Assembly (NCBI GenBank): GCA_027487385.1
Contig: JAIYDS010000236.1
Location: forward strand, 1-64,000
DNA length: 64,000 nucleotides
Source: Acetobacteraceae bacterium
GTDB taxonomy: Bacteria > Pseudomonadota > Alphaproteobacteria > Acetobacterales > Acetobacteraceae
Direction of reading: 5' to 3'
The position numbers and the translations under genes are program-made. The notes under the pieces were generated by a model. That model made no database searches. It had not been told where the DNA came from and was given only the letters and a program-made list of their open reading frames with translations. Below, piece after piece: positions 1 through 9,432 of the stretch (position 1 is the stretch's first letter; every line of letters begins with the position of its first letter).

Positions 1-173
<173 letters not shown>

Positions 174-196
174 TCAGTCTTGGTCAGAAGGAAAAA

Positions 197-724
197 TCAG
201 GCCGCCATGTGCGCCGTGCCGCGCGCGATGGCAACTGCCCCCGTGCGGCAAACTTCCTTGAGGCCCAGGGGGCGCATCAGGGCGCAGAAGGCGTCGATCT
301 TGTCGGCATTGCCGGTCATCTCGAAGACGAAGCTCTCCGTCGTCGCGTCGACGACGCGGGCGCGGAAGGCATCGGCCAGGCGCAGCGCCTCGACGCGATG
401 CTCGCCCCGGCCCACCACCTTGATCAGCGCGAGCTCGCGCGTCAGATGCGGGCCTTCCATCGTCAGGTCATGCACGCGGTGCACGGGGACCAGGCGGTCC
501 AGCTGCGCCTTGATCTGCTCGATCACCATCTCCGTGCCGGAGGTGACGATGGTGATGCGCGAGAGGCGGCCCTCTTCCTCGACGGGCGCCACGGTCAGGC
601 TGTCAATATTGTAGCCGCGGCCGGAAAACAGGCCGATGACGCGGGCCAGCACGCCGGCTTCGTTTTCCACCAGCACGGCGATCGTGGCCGTGCGCGTATT
701 CGTTCCAGACATCGAACCATCCAC
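197..724 (-). CDS. ilvN: Acetolactate synthase small subunit (ACT domain)
   Basis: TATIAVLVENEAGVLARVIGLFSGRGYNIDSLTVAPVE is typical IlvN/IlvH; start may be the internal Met (about 712). Confidence 0.95.
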   Translation of the reverse strand: MDGSMSGTNTRTATIAVLVENEAGVLARVIGLFSGRGYNIDSLTVAPVEEEGRLSRITIVTSGTEMVIEQIKAQLDRLVPVHRVHDLTMEGPHLTRELALIKVVGRGEHRVEALRLADAFRARVVDATTESFVFEMTGNADKIDAFCALMRPLGLKEVCRTGAVAIARGTAHMAA

Positions 725-855
725 AAGATTGCGGGCGCCTCGTTTCGAGGATACGGCCGGAAAGCGGCCGCCGCGCCCAGATCTACATCACACTCCGCGC
801 AACCGCCGCGGCGCGACACCAGGCGCGCGGACCGCGCGCCCGGCGTTTGAGGGCG

Positions 856-2655
856 TCAGACGAGCACCTTGCCGGCATCCGTCACGGCGGCCGCGTTCTT
901 CTCCTGGCCCGGGCCGAGGATCATGTCATTATGCGCGGCACCCGAGGGGATCATCGGGAAGCAGTTCTCATCCTTCGCCACGCAGATATCGGCGATGACG
1001 GGGCCGGGATGGGCGATCATCTCGCGGATCACGTCATCCAGCTGGTCGCTCGTTTCAGCCCGCAGGCCGCGGGCGTGAAAAGCCTCGGCCAGCTTCACGA
1101 AATCGGGCAGCGCGTCGCTGTAGGATTCCGAGTAGCGGCCGCCATGCAGCAGCTCCTGCCACTGGCGCACCATGCCCATATATTCGTTGTTCAGGATGAA
1201 GACCTTCACCGGCAGGCGATACTGCGCCAGCGTACCCATCTCCTGGATGTTCATCAGGATCGAGGCCTCACCCGCGATATCAATGCAAAGCGCATCCGGG
1301 TGCGCGATCTGCACGCCCATCGCGGCCGGCAGGCCATAGCCCATGGTGCCGAGGCCGCCCGAGGTCATCCAGCGGTTCGGCTTGTCGAAGCCGAAATACT
1401 GCGCGGCCCACATCTGGTGCTGGCCCACTTCCGTCGAGATGAAGGTCTCGCGGCCGAGTTCCTTCGTGATCTCGTAGAGGCGCTTCACCGCGTGCTGCGG
1501 CTTGATGATCGGCCCCTGCTGGACATAGGCGAGGCAGTCGCGCTTGCGCCACTCATCAATCTGGCGCCACCAGCCGAGTTGCGCCTCCTTCGCGACGGGC
1601 GTCGGGTCGGACTTCCAGCACTCGATCATGGCGGCGAGAACCTGGCCCGCATCGCCCACGATCGGCACATCCACCTTCACATTCTTGTTGATCGAGGAAG
1701 GATCAATATCCGCGTGGATCTTCCTGGAGCCGGGGCTGAAGGCATCGAGGCGGCCGGTGATGCGGTCATCGAAGCGGGCGCCGATGTTGAACATCACGTC
1801 GCAGCCATGCATCGTGAGGTTCGCCTCATAGGTGCCGTGCATCCCCAGCATGCCGATGAATTGCGGATCGGTGGCCGGGAAGGCGCCCAGGCCCATCAGC
1901 GTGTTGGTGCAGGGCATGCCCGTCAGGTGCACGAATTCACGCAGCAGGCGTGAGGCCTCGGGGCCGGAATTGATCACGCCGCCGCCGGCATAGATCACCG
2001 GGCGCGCGCTGCGCTTCAGCATCCGCACCGCTTCCTGGATGCGCGCCGCATCGGGCGCCGTCACCGGGCGGTAGCTGCGATGCGGCGTGCTCGCGGCGGG
2101 CGCGTCCACATAGGGGGCGGGCTTGATCAGGATGTCCTTGGGCAGGTCCACCACCACCGGGCCGGGGCGGCCGCTGCGCGCCACATAGAAGGCGTCATGC
2201 ATCACGCGCGCCAGGTCATCGCTGCGCTTCACCAGGTAGTTGTGCTTGGTGGCGGGGCGGGTGATGCCCGTCGTATCCGCCTCCTGGAAGGCGTCATTGC
2301 CGATCAGGTGCGTCGGCACTTGGCCGGTGAGGCAGACCACGGGGATGCTGTCCATCAGCGCATCCACCAGGCCGGTCACGGCATTGGTGGCGCCGGGGCC
2401 GGAGGTGACCAGCACCACGCCCACCTTGCCGGTGGAGCGCGCATAGCCCTCGGCCGCGTGCACCGCCGCCTGCTCATGCCGCACAAGGATGTGGCGAATG
2501 AAATTCTGCTGGAACAGCGCGTCATAGATCGGCAGGACGGCGCCGCCGGGATAGCCGAAGATGACATCCACGCCCTGGTCCTTCAGCGCGCGAAGAACGA
2601 CCTCGGCACCGGTCATCACGGTGGCGTCGGCGGCAGGGGCTGTGGTGGTGGACAT
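856..2655 (-). CDS. ilvB: Acetolactate synthase large subunit
   Basis: 599 aa ThDP enzyme: GYPGGAVLPIYDAL, VTSGPGATNAVTGL, C-terminal GDxxx/N motif region; operon with ilvN, ilvC. Confidence 0.96.
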   Translation of the reverse strand: MSTTTAPAADATVMTGAEVVLRALKDQGVDVIFGYPGGAVLPIYDALFQQNFIRHILVRHEQAAVHAAEGYARSTGKVGVVLVTSGPGATNAVTGLVDALMDSIPVVCLTGQVPTHLIGNDAFQEADTTGITRPATKHNYLVKRSDDLARVMHDAFYVARSGRPGPVVVDLPKDILIKPAPYVDAPAASTPHRSYRPVTAPDAARIQEAVRMLKRSARPVIYAGGGVINSGPEASRLLREFVHLTGMPCTNTLMGLGAFPATDPQFIGMLGMHGTYEANLTMHGCDVMFNIGARFDDRITGRLDAFSPGSRKIHADIDPSSINKNVKVDVPIVGDAGQVLAAMIECWKSDPTPVAKEAQLGWWRQIDEWRKRDCLAYVQQGPIIKPQHAVKRLYEITKELGRETFISTEVGQHQMWAAQYFGFDKPNRWMTSGGLGTMGYGLPAAMGVQIAHPDALCIDIAGEASILMNIQEMGTLAQYRLPVKVFILNNEYMGMVRQWQELLHGGRYSESYSDALPDFVKLAEAFHARGLRAETSDQLDDVIREMIAHPGPVIADICVAKDENCFPMIPSGAAHNDMILGPGQEKNAAAVTDAGKVLV

Positions 2656-2707
2656 GGCGATCTCTCGTGTTCTGGCAGGGCAGGCTTACGGGCCGTACTG
2701 CGGCGCG

Positions 2708-3667
2708 TCAACCGGCCGAATGAAGAAACGCGAAGATTTCAGGCGCATTTCTTTCTGAAAATTGCGCCAGACCCGCAATTCGCGCATTGATCCTATGCGT
2801 TGCCGAGGGGGCGACCAGTTCCTGGTGCCGAAACCAGGTCGCCTGCCGCCGCGTGTAGGTCCAGGTGCCGGCGATGGCGCGGCGATCCGCCTCCTCGCGG
2901 CTGATCTCGCCGCGCCATTCGGCGGCGAGTTCCGGCACGCCATGGGCGCGCATCGCGGGCAGGCTGGCATCCAGGCCCTGATCCACCAGGGCGCCGACCT
3001 CCTCCAACGCGCCCTGGCTCCGCATGATGGCCCAGCGGGCGATGATGGCGGGGTGGAGCTGCTCGCGCGGGGGAGTGAGCAGGATGGCGCGGAAATCGTA
3101 ATCCGCCGGCGGCAGGCGGGGCGCGGCCCGGTGCCAGGCGGCCAGGCTCTGTCCGGTGGCGAGGTAGATCTCCAGCGCGCGGGCGATGCGCTGGCTGTCG
3201 GAGGGGCGGAGCTTCTCCGCATCCTCGGCATGGAGTTCCGCATGCAGGCGTTCCGCGCCCAGCGCGGCCAGGCGCGCGCGGGCTTCCTCCCGGGCTTCGG
3301 CCGGCACTTCGGGAAGGATCGAAATCCCCTGGGTGAGGGCGCGCAGATACATGCCCGTGCCGCCGCAGAGGATGGGCAGGCGGGACTTCCCCATCTCGGC
3401 CAGCGCCGCCTCGCGCCACCAGGCGACGGAGCCTGTCTCGGCCGCCGGCAGCACGCCGTAGAGCGCATGCGGGGCGCGGGCCTCATCCTCCGGCGGCGGG
3501 CGGGCGGTGACGATGCGCAACTCGCGATAGCATTGCATCGCGTCGGCATTGATGACCGTGCCGCCGAAGCGCTCGGCCAGTTCCAGCGCCAGGGCGGATT
3601 TGCCGGAGGCCGTCGGCCCGGCGATGATGAGCGCCTTGCGCGGGGCTCTGGGGTCCGGTTGCGTCAT
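2708..3667 (-). CDS. miaA: tRNA dimethylallyltransferase
   Basis: IIAGPTASGKSALALELAERFGGTVINADAMQCYREL P-loop and MiaA motifs; start set at MTQPDPRAP. Confidence 0.95.
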   Translation of the reverse strand: MTQPDPRAPRKALIIAGPTASGKSALALELAERFGGTVINADAMQCYRELRIVTARPPPEDEARAPHALYGVLPAAETGSVAWWREAALAEMGKSRLPILCGGTGMYLRALTQGISILPEVPAEAREEARARLAALGAERLHAELHAEDAEKLRPSDSQRIARALEIYLATGQSLAAWHRAAPRLPPADYDFRAILLTPPREQLHPAIIARWAIMRSQGALEEVGALVDQGLDASLPAMRAHGVPELAAEWRGEISREEADRRAIAGTWTYTRRQATWFRHQELVAPSATHRINARIAGLAQFSERNAPEIFAFLHSAG

Positions 3668-3696
3668 GCGCGCGCCCCCGGCATGGTCCGGCCGCC

Positions 3697-4590
3697 ATGC
3701 CGCATGTCCTGACCCTGATCGCCCCGCCCGGTGCCCTGGCACCCGCCCATCTCAACGCCGCCCGAGCGGCCCTCACCGCCCTCGGCGCCGATTGCGATGC
3801 CACGACCTGGCTCGCCGAGGGCGAGGCCGCGGACCTGCCCTTTACCGCCCTCGCCGCCGAACAGGCCATCGCCGCCGTGCGCGGTGCGCTGGGTGATGCC
3901 GCGCTGGACCTCATCGCCCAGCCCATCGCCGGGCGCCGCAAGAAGCTGCTGCTGGCCGATATGGACAGCACCATCGTCACCACGGAAACCCTGGACGAGA
4001 TCGCCGCCTTCGCCGGTCTCAAGGAGAAGATCGCCGAGATCACCGCGCGCTCGATGAATGGCGAGTTGGATTTCAGGCAGGCCTTGACCGAGCGCGTGGG
4101 GATGCTGAAGGGCCTCGATGCCTCGGCCCTGGAGGAGACCTGGAAGGCCACGGAACTCATGCCCGGGGCGCGCGAACTGGTGGCCACCATGCGGGCGCAT
4201 GGCGCGCACACCGCCCTGGTTTCGGGCGGCTTCACCTTCTTCACGGGGCGCGTGGCGGAGTTGGTGGGGTTCCATGAGCACCACGCCAATACGCTTTTGC
4301 TCGAAGGCGGCAAGCTCACCGGCCAGGTGGGGCAGCCCATCCTGGACCGCGACGCCAAGCTCGCCACGCTGAAGCGCCTTTCCGCCGCGCATGGGCTGGC
4401 GCTGAGCGAGGCGGCCACCATCGGCGATGGCGCGAATGACCTGGCGATGATCCAGGCGGCGGGGCTGGGTGTGGCCTATCGCGCCAAGCCCAGCGTGGCG
4501 GCGGCGTCGCGGCATCGGATCCAGCACGGGGATTTGCGCGGGCTGCTTTTCGCGCAGGGTTATGCGGCGGGTGATTTTCGGGGCCACTGA
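3697..4590 (+). CDS. serB: Phosphoserine phosphatase
   Basis: HAD motif DMDSTIVTTETLDEIA, GDGANDLAMI. Confidence 0.95.
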   Translation: MPHVLTLIAPPGALAPAHLNAARAALTALGADCDATTWLAEGEAADLPFTALAAEQAIAAVRGALGDAALDLIAQPIAGRRKKLLLADMDSTIVTTETLDEIAAFAGLKEKIAEITARSMNGELDFRQALTERVGMLKGLDASALEETWKATELMPGARELVATMRAHGAHTALVSGGFTFFTGRVAELVGFHEHHANTLLLEGGKLTGQVGQPILDRDAKLATLKRLSAAHGLALSEAATIGDGANDLAMIQAAGLGVAYRAKPSVAAASRHRIQHGDLRGLLFAQGYAAGDFRGH

Positions 4591-4686
4591 GGAAAAGAAA
4601 CTGGCGGGCTCAGAGGCCGGTTGGGACCGCCAGCGGCTGAGGATTCGCCGCGGATGTTTCGTCCTGGCGAGGCGTGGGAGCGGCCC

Positions 4687-4761
4687 CTTCGGCGTCAAGC
4701 TTCAGGCGCGCCTTCGGCGTCAAGCTTCAGGCGTGCCTTCGGCGTTACGCGTCAGGCGTGC
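4687..4761 (+). repeat. Three tandem 25-bp repeats (CTTCGGCGTCAAGCTTCAGGCGYGC), third copy diverged
   Basis: Copies at 4687-4711, 4712-4736, 4737-4761 in the serB/TctC intergenic region. Confidence 0.85.
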
Positions 4762-4880
4762 CCTTGGCACGACGCCAGGGCGAAAACAACCGGCGCAGCC
4801 GACCTGTCCGGCGCTCTCAAACAGGTCCCTCAGGCTGCCCCTCTGCCCGACGAAGGCGCGGGCCGCGCGGCGCCTTGAAG

Positions 4881-5837
4881 CTACCCGGCCCGCCGCGCGA
4901 CGCCCGAGCCGCGGATCGCCGCCTCCACCCCCGGTCGCACCTGCTGGATGAGCGCCAGCGTCGCCGGCGCGTCCAGCACGCGGGAGGCGATGCTGGCCGC
5001 GTGCTGCCGCGCCTGGACCTCCGGCGCCCGGGCCGCGTCCAGCAGCGCGCCCGACAGTCTTTCCCGAATGGCGGGCGGCAGGCCGGCCGGCCCGGCCCAG
5101 ATGATGGGCTGGCGCGTCGCCGTCTCGAAGCCTTGTTCGATCAGCGTCGGCACCTCGGGGAATTCCGGCCAGCGATCCACGCTGGCACTGGCCAGCATGC
5201 GCAGATTGCCGGCGCGCACCAGGCCGATCATCTCGGGCGTGCCGGTGTAGGTATCCACATGCCCGCCCGCCACCTGCGTCGCTGCATCGGTGATGCTGCC
5301 GAACTGCACATAGCTCATCTCGAACCGCGCGAGGCGCTGCAGCTCGAAGAAGGCCACGGCTGAGCCTGGATTGGTGCTGGCGAAGGTGACCGGGCGCCGC
5401 CGCGCCTCGGCCACGAAATCCGACAGGCTGCGCACGTTGGGCATGGAGGGTCCAACCGGAAAGCCGATCCGCAGCTCCGAGGTGGTGCCGAGGAAATCGA
5501 AGCTTTCGAACGGACGATAGGGGACCTCCATGGTCAGCGGCGCCACCACCAGCGCCGAAAGCCCGACCAGGCCGAAGGTGTAGCCATCCGGCCGGGACTG
5601 CGCGATGCGCGCCGGGCCCAGCGTGCCGCCCGCGCCCGGGGTGTTGCGGACGATGACGCTGACACCGAGCAGGCGCTCCATATGGGCGGCGATGGAGCGC
5701 GCGACGACATCCGTGCCGCCCCCGGGACCAAAGCCGGTGACGAGCTGGATCTCGCGGTTGGGCCAGGCGGCCTGGGCACTGGCCTGGATGGCGGGAATCG
5801 CAAGGCTGGCGCCCGCGAGCAGGCTGCGGCGATACAT
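4881..5837 (-). CDS. Tripartite tricarboxylate transporter (TctC/Bug) family substrate-binding protein
   Basis: Signal peptide plus WPNREIQLVTGFGPGGGTDVVARSIAAHMERLLG; TctC fold signature. Confidence 0.9.
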   Translation of the reverse strand: MYRRSLLAGASLAIPAIQASAQAAWPNREIQLVTGFGPGGGTDVVARSIAAHMERLLGVSVIVRNTPGAGGTLGPARIAQSRPDGYTFGLVGLSALVVAPLTMEVPYRPFESFDFLGTTSELRIGFPVGPSMPNVRSLSDFVAEARRRPVTFASTNPGSAVAFFELQRLARFEMSYVQFGSITDAATQVAGGHVDTYTGTPEMIGLVRAGNLRMLASASVDRWPEFPEVPTLIEQGFETATRQPIIWAGPAGLPPAIRERLSGALLDAARAPEVQARQHAASIASRVLDAPATLALIQQVRPGVEAAIRGSGVARRAG

Positions 5838-5973
5838 GGCGTGTTCTCCCTGGTCCCGGCCCTGCGTGGGGCCGCGATCCGTGGGGGAAGCCTCTCCGCC
5901 CCGGCCCCGCCCTGTCAATGAAATCCACCGCCTTGGGGGTGACGCGGGGCGCCGCCAGCCGCATATCGCCCAG

Positions 5974-6723
5974 GTGACCCAAGCCCTGATCGTCGAAAAC
6001 CTCGTCAAATCCTACGCCCCCGACCGGCCGAAGGCGGTGGATGGGCTGAATTTTCGCCTCGCGCGGGGGGCCACATTGGGGCTGCTCGGCGGCAATGGTG
6101 CGGGCAAGACCACCACCATTGCCATGCTGTTGGGGCTGCTGGTGCCGACATCGGGCCGCATCACGGCGCTGGGCCATGACATGGCGACGGACCGCTTCGC
6201 GGCATTGGCGCGGATGAATTTCTCCTCGCCCTATATCTCCCTGCCGCACCGGATTTCCGTGCGCGAGAATCTGACGGTCTATGGCCATCTCTACAACGTC
6301 GCCGGCCTCAAGCGCCGCATCGCGCAACTGGCCGAGGAGCTGCAACTGACCGATTTCCTCGACCGACCGGCGGGTGAGCTCTCGGCCGGGCAGAAAACGC
6401 GGGTGGCTCTGGCCAAGGCGCTGGTCAACACGCCGGAATTGCTGCTGCTGGACGAGCCGACGGCAAGCCTCGACCCCGACACGGGCGACTGGGTGCGCAG
6501 CAGCATCGAGCGCTACCGCGACGCCACCGGCTGCGCCATCCTGCTCGCCAGCCACAACATGGCTGAGGTGGAGCGGCTTTGCGGCCATGTGCTCATGCTC
6601 AAGCGCGGCCAGGTGGTGGCGGAGGGAGCGCCCTCCGACCTGATCGCCCGCTTCGGGCGGGAAGATCTGGAGCAGGTGTTCCTCGACATCGCGCGCGGCA
6701 CGCGGGTGGGAGAAGCGGCATGA
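5974..6723 (+). CDS. ABC transporter ATP-binding protein
   Basis: Walker A GGNGAGKTTT, signature LSAGQKTRVALAKAL, Walker B LLLLDEPTASLD; GTG start. Confidence 0.92.
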   Translation: MTQALIVENLVKSYAPDRPKAVDGLNFRLARGATLGLLGGNGAGKTTTIAMLLGLLVPTSGRITALGHDMATDRFAALARMNFSSPYISLPHRISVRENLTVYGHLYNVAGLKRRIAQLAEELQLTDFLDRPAGELSAGQKTRVALAKALVNTPELLLLDEPTASLDPDTGDWVRSSIERYRDATGCAILLASHNMAEVERLCGHVLMLKRGQVVAEGAPSDLIARFGREDLEQVFLDIARGTRVGEAA

Positions 6724-7616
6724 GCCCCGCCCCGTCCGATCGCGACGCGGAGCGGAGCGTGAATCGGCCGGCAATGACTCCCGATCGCGACGCGGAGCGG
6801 AGCGTGAATCGGCCGGGCTGGCAAAGCTTCCAAAGGGTTTGGGGCCTGGTCTATCGCCACCTGGCGCTCTACCGCCGCTCGCCGCCGCGGCTGATCGAGC
6901 TGATGTATTGGCCCATCCTCCAGATGATCGTCTGGGGCTTCATGACGGCCTATCTGGCGGGTCTCCAGAACAATGTGGCGAGTGCGGCGGCCGGCGTGCT
7001 GCTGGGCGGCGTGCTGCTCTGGGAAGCGGCGCTGCGCAGCCAGATGGGCTTTTCCATCTCCTTCCTGGAGGAGATCTGGTCCCGCAATCTCGGCCATATC
7101 TTCGTCTCGCCGCTCAGGCCGGGCGAGCTGGTGGCGGGGCTGATGGTGATGTCGGTGCTGCGCACCATCATCGGCGTGGTCCCGGCGATCCTGCTGGCCT
7201 GGCTGCTCTATGCCTTCAACATCTTCAACATGGGCCCGGCGATGGTGTTCTTCTTCGCCGCGCTGATCCTGATGGGCTGGGCGGTGGCCCTGGGCTGCAC
7301 CTCGCTGATCCTGCGCTATGGCGCTGGCGCCGAGAGCCTCGCCTGGTCGGTGCTCTTCGGCATCGCCCCCTTCGCGGCGGTGTTCTATCCGGTGAGCGTG
7401 CTGCCCGTCTGGCTGCAACCTGTGGCGCTGGCCTTGCCGGCCGCGCATGTCTTCGAGGGGATGCGCGCCGCACTGATGGAGAACCGCATCGCCTGGGGCC
7501 ACCTGTTTGCCGCCTATGCGCTCAATGCCGCCTGGATCGCCGCGATGGGCTGGCTCTTCATGCGCCAATTCCAATCCGCCCGGATGCGCGGCGCCTTGTT
7601 GAATATCGGCGAATAA
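6720..7616 (+). CDS. ABC-2 type transporter permease
   Basis: ATGA-coupled to the ATPase; hydrophobic ABC2 membrane domain; N-terminus carries an in-frame 15-aa duplication. Confidence 0.88.
   Translation: MSPAPSDRDAERSVNRPAMTPDRDAERSVNRPGWQSFQRVWGLVYRHLALYRRSPPRLIELMYWPILQMIVWGFMTAYLAGLQNNVASAAAGVLLGGVLLWEAALRSQMGFSISFLEEIWSRNLGHIFVSPLRPGELVAGLMVMSVLRTIIGVVPAILLAWLLYAFNIFNMGPAMVFFFAALILMGWAVALGCTSLILRYGAGAESLAWSVLFGIAPFAAVFYPVSVLPVWLQPVALALPAAHVFEGMRAALMENRIAWGHLFAAYALNAAWIAAMGWLFMRQFQSARMRGALLNIGE
6736..6816 (+). repeat. Direct repeat, 36-bp identical unit, 45-bp period (CCGATCGCGACGCGGAGCGGAGCGTGAATCGGCCGG)
   Basis: Copies 6736-6771 and 6781-6816; encodes PDRDAERSVNRP twice. Confidence 0.95.
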
Positions 7617-7621
7617 GGAAT

Positions 7622-7664
7622 GGGGTCTGGGGCCTTTCGGCCCCAGCCGCCGGAGGCCCTTTTT
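7622..7664 (+). repeat. Palindromic terminator-like repeat, copy A
   Basis: GGGGTCTGGGGCCTTTCGGCCCCAGCCGCCGGAGGCCCTTTTT between convergent genes. Confidence 0.85.
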
Positions 7665-7669
7665 CTCTT

Positions 7670-9421
7670 TCAGCTCAAATAGCTGAACACATCGCCTTCC
7701 GCGGCCACCCCCTCGACATGGCGCCGATGCCACAGCGCGTAGAAGAGCAGGTGCCAGGCCGCCGCCCCCGGCTTCTTCTCCGCCGCGTGCCGGAAGATCT
7801 GCTCCACCCGCCCCGGCTTGCAGATCTCCGCGACCCCCGCCTGGCGCGCGACCAGCGGCCCCAGCATATCGGCCTTGCGCTCGATCCAGGCGCCGATCGG
7901 CACGGTGAAGCCCTGCTTGGGGCGGAAGGGCTCGCTGGCCGGGAAGTGGCGGGCGAGCCATTCGCGCAGCAGGTATTTGCCCTGGTTGTCGCGCACTTTC
8001 AGCGCATCGGGCAGGCGGAAGGCGGCGGCGGTGACGCCGGAATCGAGGAAGGGTGTGCGGCCCTCCACCCCATGCGCCATCAGGCAGCGATCCAGCTTGG
8101 TCAGCAGGTCATTGGGCAGCCAATCGGCGACGTCGAGCGCCTGCGCGGCCTGCAGCCGGGTGCGGCCACCCCGCGCCGCCTCGCTCTCAGCGGCCGCGAT
8201 GCCGTCCCGCCAGAAGCGCGGCTCAGTGCGGAGGACGTCGAGCCGGTCGAAGGTGCCGCGCGCGCGCATCGCGCGGCCCCAGCGCCACCACGGGCGCATG
8301 GCGGCGCGATAGCGGCCATAGCCGCCGAAGATCTCATCCCCGCCCTCGCCCGAGAGCACCACCTTCACCTCCTCGCGCGCGCGGCGGGCGAGGAACCAGG
8401 TGGGGATGATGGCATAGTCGGCAGCGGGGTCATCCATGCAGGCGACGATCTCGGGCAGATGGCGCCACACCATCGCCTCATCCACCAACACCTCGACATG
8501 CTCCGCCCGCGCGGCCTCGGCAACGCGGCGGGCGGCGGCGCGCTCATCCGCCGCACCCTTCACGTCGAAGCCGGCGGTGAAGGCCTTCACCGGCTTCTCG
8601 TTCAGCCGCGCCATCATGGCGAGGATGGCCGCGCTGTCCGTGCCGCCGGAGAGGAAGAGGCCATAGGGCACGTCGCTGCGCTGGTGCAGGTTGACGCTTT
8701 CCTCCAACGCGGCGTCGAGGCGTGCGAGGGCGGCCTCCTCGGTGATGGCTTCGGGCGGCCCCTCGGGCAGCGCCATGCGGCGATGCCGCTCGACGATCTT
8801 GCCATCGGCGATGGTGATGCTCTCGCCCGGCAGCAGGCGGCGAATGCCCTGGAAGATGGTCTCGGCGCCGGTGGTGAATTGCAGCTGGAGCAATTCGTCG
8901 CGCGCCTCCGGGCGGATGCGTGGGGCGGCGAAGCCGCCGGCGATCAGCGCCTGCGGCTCGGAAGCGAAGGCGATGCCGAGATCGCCCTGGGCGATATAGA
9001 GCGGCTTGATGCCGAAGGGGTCGCGCGCCAGCACCAGGCGCCGCGCCGGGCGGTCATGCAAGGCGATGGCATACATGCCGCGCAAATGGTCCACGAAGCC
9101 GAGGCCATCGCGCCGATAAAGATGCAGCGGCGGCTCGCAATCCGATTGCGTGGCGCAGAGCAGCTGGTTCTGCTCGCGCAGCTCGCGGTAGTTGTAGATC
9201 TCGCCATTGGCGACCAGTGCGGCGCCGCCCGCGAAGAGGGGCTGGTCACCCGTGACGAGGTCAATGATGGAGAGGCGGGTATGGGCCAGCGTCACGCCGC
9301 CCGCGACATGCTGGCCCGAGCCATCCGGGCCGCGATGCGCCAGGGCCGCCACCATGGCATCCAGCGCGCCCTCGGGCGGCGTGGCGCCGGGGCGCAGGGC
9401 GAGGCCGGCCAGGCCGCACAT
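7670..9421 (-). CDS. asnB: Glutamine-hydrolysing asparagine synthase family protein
   Basis: MCGLAGLALRPG N-terminal nucleophile Cys; SGGTDSAAI synthetase PP-loop; LPNDLLTKLDRCLMAHGVEGRTPFLD. Confidence 0.93.
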   Translation of the reverse strand: MCGLAGLALRPGATPPEGALDAMVAALAHRGPDGSGQHVAGGVTLAHTRLSIIDLVTGDQPLFAGGAALVANGEIYNYRELREQNQLLCATQSDCEPPLHLYRRDGLGFVDHLRGMYAIALHDRPARRLVLARDPFGIKPLYIAQGDLGIAFASEPQALIAGGFAAPRIRPEARDELLQLQFTTGAETIFQGIRRLLPGESITIADGKIVERHRRMALPEGPPEAITEEAALARLDAALEESVNLHQRSDVPYGLFLSGGTDSAAILAMMARLNEKPVKAFTAGFDVKGAADERAAARRVAEAARAEHVEVLVDEAMVWRHLPEIVACMDDPAADYAIIPTWFLARRAREEVKVVLSGEGGDEIFGGYGRYRAAMRPWWRWGRAMRARGTFDRLDVLRTEPRFWRDGIAAAESEAARGGRTRLQAAQALDVADWLPNDLLTKLDRCLMAHGVEGRTPFLDSGVTAAAFRLPDALKVRDNQGKYLLREWLARHFPASEPFRPKQGFTVPIGAWIERKADMLGPLVARQAGVAEICKPGRVEQIFRHAAEKKPGAAAWHLLFYALWHRRHVEGVAAEGDVFSYLS

Positions 9422-9432
9422 CTATCGAATCC

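Noticed and set aside
4687-4761. Possible CRISPR array
   Set aside because: 25-bp units are directly abutting with no spacers and no cas genes nearby.
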